A DNA stretch of 64,000 nt, taken from UBA12191 sp964422295 (GTDB taxonomy: Bacteria; Planctomycetota; UBA8108; UBA1146). Each line of letters opens with the position of its first letter. Position 1 is the stretch's first letter. Position numbers and translations under genes: made by a program. The DNA lies in contig CAYRAM010000007.1 of NCBI GenBank assembly GCA_964422295.1, positions 1 through 64,000 of the forward strand. Reading direction: 5' to 3'. This document shows positions 62,374-64,000 of this stretch, one piece after another. The notes under the pieces are model-generated. The model saw nothing but the letters and a program-made list of their open reading frames with translations. It was not told the DNA's origin and made no database searches.

Positions 62374-64000
62374 ATGAGACCCGATTCAGGAACGCGGGGG
62401 ACTCTCTGCAAAGGGCTCACCATTGGTTTGGTAACCCTTGCACTGCTTTTGTGTGGTATCCGATCCGATGCACAGAGCCAAATCTGGTATGTCGATGAAT
62501 CCTCTTCAGGATTCAGTGGAACATCCTGGGCGGATGCGTTGGGGGATCTGCAGGAAGCGATGTTTCTGGCTTTGCCAGGAGATGAAATCCGTGTTGCGGG
62601 CGGGAATTACAGCACTGACGCTGGCGGCGGACTGATCCCGGGAGACCCCTCGACAAGATTTGTTCTGCCGGGAGGTGTGATTCTTCGGGGAGGGTTTGCG
62701 GGTGTCCTCGCAAATGATCCTGATCATTGGGATCCCTATCTCTACAAGACCGTCCTCGATGGCCAAATCCAGGGGATCCATGTTTCCACGATGGTGGGGA
62801 TCGACACACCTTTCTGTGGACTGAGTCGGGAGTTGCCCTGTGCAACCCTTCAGCAAGGCATCGAACGGGCGGTCGAAACGGGCCTCAAAATTGTCAGGGT
62901 TCAGGCGGGTACCTACGGGGGGACCATCGCATTGGCTGACGATCTCATCATCCAGGGAGGATACGACCTCGATTGGAACTGGGCTTCCACAGAAACCCCC
63001 GGTCATGAAACGGTTCTCGTTGGAGGCATCAATGCCGATGGGCAGGCGGTGACCGTCGAGGCAAGAAACCTGATTTCAGGAACCACCCTTGCGCACCTGC
63101 AAATCGATGGCCCCGTTGCCAGTGGAGCAGTATCCGGTGTCGCAAGGAGTTCTTATGGTCTCCACGTCGTCGATTCCCAATTGAATCTGCTGGGAGTGGT
63201 GATCCAGGGCGGCGCTGGTGCAGAGGGAATCCCAGGGCAGCCGGGAACCGATCTGGCAGGCAATCCTGCTGCGGATGGCCAGGCGGGCGGAAACGGGGAC
63301 TCTTATTTTTCATTCTGTGATGCGACAGCATTTGGAGCGGGTGGATTGGCCGGAGGGGGTGGACCTACCGGCGGTGGAAATGGCGGCGGGGGTGGAACCA
63401 TGGACAGCGATTGCTGCGGTACGATCCCCAACCCTTTTTGCGACGACTACGATGCCACAGGAGGATCCGCAGGGGCGGATGGAGCAGGCTTGTCAGGATG
63501 GGGCCAGGGTGGTGGCGGCGGAGGAACCTGTTCCGGTGGTGGTGATGGTGCTCCCGGTTCACCGGGCAGTTCCGGTTCTGGAGGATCGGGCGCTGCGGCG
63601 GGAGGTGCTCTGTCCGGAGATTATTGGGTGGGCAATTTCGGATCTTCCGGTGTGACCGGAATCTCCGGTGGCGGTGGAGGAGGCGGAGGGGGTTCCGGAG
63701 GTTGTGATTCCGGAACCGACAGTTTCGGAGCCGGAGGCGGTGGAGGGGGTAGTGGAGGAATCCCATCACCCAATGCGGGTGCCGGCGGCAGTGCAGGGGG
63801 AAGCAGTTTTGCTCTCTTCGTATTGGGAAACAGCGTCGTCGAAATAAACCAGTCGGCGATCATCCGTGGGCAAGCAGGCAGTGGCGGCACAGGTGGCTTG
63901 CCGGGTCCCGGGCAGCCCGGAGGTGTGGGAGGCTCTGGTGGCAGTGGTGCGGGAGGATCTCCCGGTGCCGGTCGTGGGGGTGATGGTGGCGACGGCGGAG
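62374..64000 (+). CDS. Secreted Gly-rich beta-helix protein (3' partial)
   Basis: ATG 62374 follows GGAGGG by seven bases, and the frame stays open to the window end (542 codons). A signal peptide (CKGLTIGLVTLALLLCGI) precedes IWYVDESSSGFSGTSWADAL, the start of a DUF1565/right-handed beta-helix region with repeated turns (LRGGFAG, IIQGGYDLDW). From about residue 275 the protein becomes a Gly-rich tract with GGGG, GAGG and SGG blocks, resembling PE-PGRS-like sequences. The 3' end and any dockerin are outside the window. Confidence 0.85.
   Translation, partial: MRPDSGTRGTLCKGLTIGLVTLALLLCGIRSDAQSQIWYVDESSSGFSGTSWADALGDLQEAMFLALPGDEIRVAGGNYSTDAGGGLIPGDPSTRFVLPGGVILRGGFAGVLANDPDHWDPYLYKTVLDGQIQGIHVSTMVGIDTPFCGLSRELPCATLQQGIERAVETGLKIVRVQAGTYGGTIALADDLIIQGGYDLDWNWASTETPGHETVLVGGINADGQAVTVEARNLISGTTLAHLQIDGPVASGAVSGVARSSYGLHVVDSQLNLLGVVIQGGAGAEGIPGQPGTDLAGNPAADGQAGGNGDSYFSFCDATAFGAGGLAGGGGPTGGGNGGGGGTMDSDCCGTIPNPFCDDYDATGGSAGADGAGLSGWGQGGGGGGTCSGGGDGAPGSPGSSGSGGSGAAAGGALSGDYWVGNFGSSGVTGISGGGGGGGGGSGGCDSGTDSFGAGGGGGGSGGIPSPNAGAGGSAGGSSFALFVLGNSVVEINQSAIIRGQAGSGGTGGLPGPGQPGGVGGSGGSGAGGSPGAGRGGDGGDGG

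Noticed and set aside
1..64000. Genome-wide recoding of TGA to Trp or Gly
   Set aside because: Many genes here end in TGA exactly where their families end, and Trp is encoded by TGG.
1..64000. Selenocysteine machinery or tRNA-Sec in the window
   Set aside because: I looked in the intergenic stretches and saw no tRNA-like sequence and no selA, selB or selD motifs.

Overview
The window looks like chromosomal DNA of a free-living, probably marine member of the Planctomycetota. The evidence is a combination of families rather than a marker gene: secreted proteins ending in a dockerin-like block that opens with an IRGDAN motif, planctomycete-type cytochrome c domains, a Cys-type sulfatase, tandem Ser/Thr kinase-SUMF1 fusions, and a FkbM-like methyltransferase with an FSQNGED motif. 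I see no phage, IS element, CRISPR array, rRNA or tRNA. The exact lineage is not resolved.

Layout. 1-4.1 kb: the 3' part of a giant secreted protein with calcium-binding Asp repeats, ending at a strong terminator. 4.1-10.5 kb: housekeeping genes (Maf-type pyrophosphatase, uvrC, trmB) mixed with a membrane cytochrome/LRR protein, an MshEN-domain protein and a STAS-like protein. 10.6-18.7 kb: a TolC-like lipoprotein, then three paralogous exported proteins of an unrecognised family, interrupted by a dockerin-tailed beta-propeller protein and by rtcB. 18.7-26.4 kb: valS, then a divergent FkbM methyltransferase / PLP enzyme / ATP-grasp operon and a secreted protein. 26.4-40 kb: mostly minus-strand catabolic operons (sulfatase; FAD oxidoreductase + ATP-grasp; double-domain ALDH + deoC; AmpG-like transporter + serine hydrolase + SASA esterase; xylB). 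40-47 kb: a racemase/YrdC-like pair and two kinase-SUMF1 receptors. 47-53.2 kb: a tight six-gene minus-strand operon (IolE-like, Gfo/Idh, xylA, flavoprotein, ELM1-like, Nudix-FolB fusion). 53.7-60 kb: cysteine hydrolase + hybrid histidine kinase, POT transporter + metallopeptidase, and an orphan adenine methylase. 60-64 kb: two more large secreted proteins, the last running off the window.

Main discovery candidate. Two of the three paralogs at 12.2-18.6 kb are split by an in-frame TGA at the same alignment position (12851-12853 and 15992-15994), just after a conserved SGCL motif. In both, a perfect 7-bp hairpin (CCTGTCC / GGACAGG) with a 5-nt loop carrying G at its second position begins exactly 14 nt after the TGA, and the reading frame then continues for 88 and 89 homologous residues. 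Codons in the hairpin are identical between the copies, whereas a block of 13 identical amino acids further downstream has changed synonymously in 9 of 13 codons. This is the signature of selenocysteine insertion with a bacterial SECIS element. The genes appear to encode a previously unannotated family of exported selenoproteins; the third paralog lacks the Cys/Sec loop and has no TGA. No sel genes lie in the window, so Sec decoding itself remains an inference.

Most small reading frames antisense to these genes are composition shadows and are left out.
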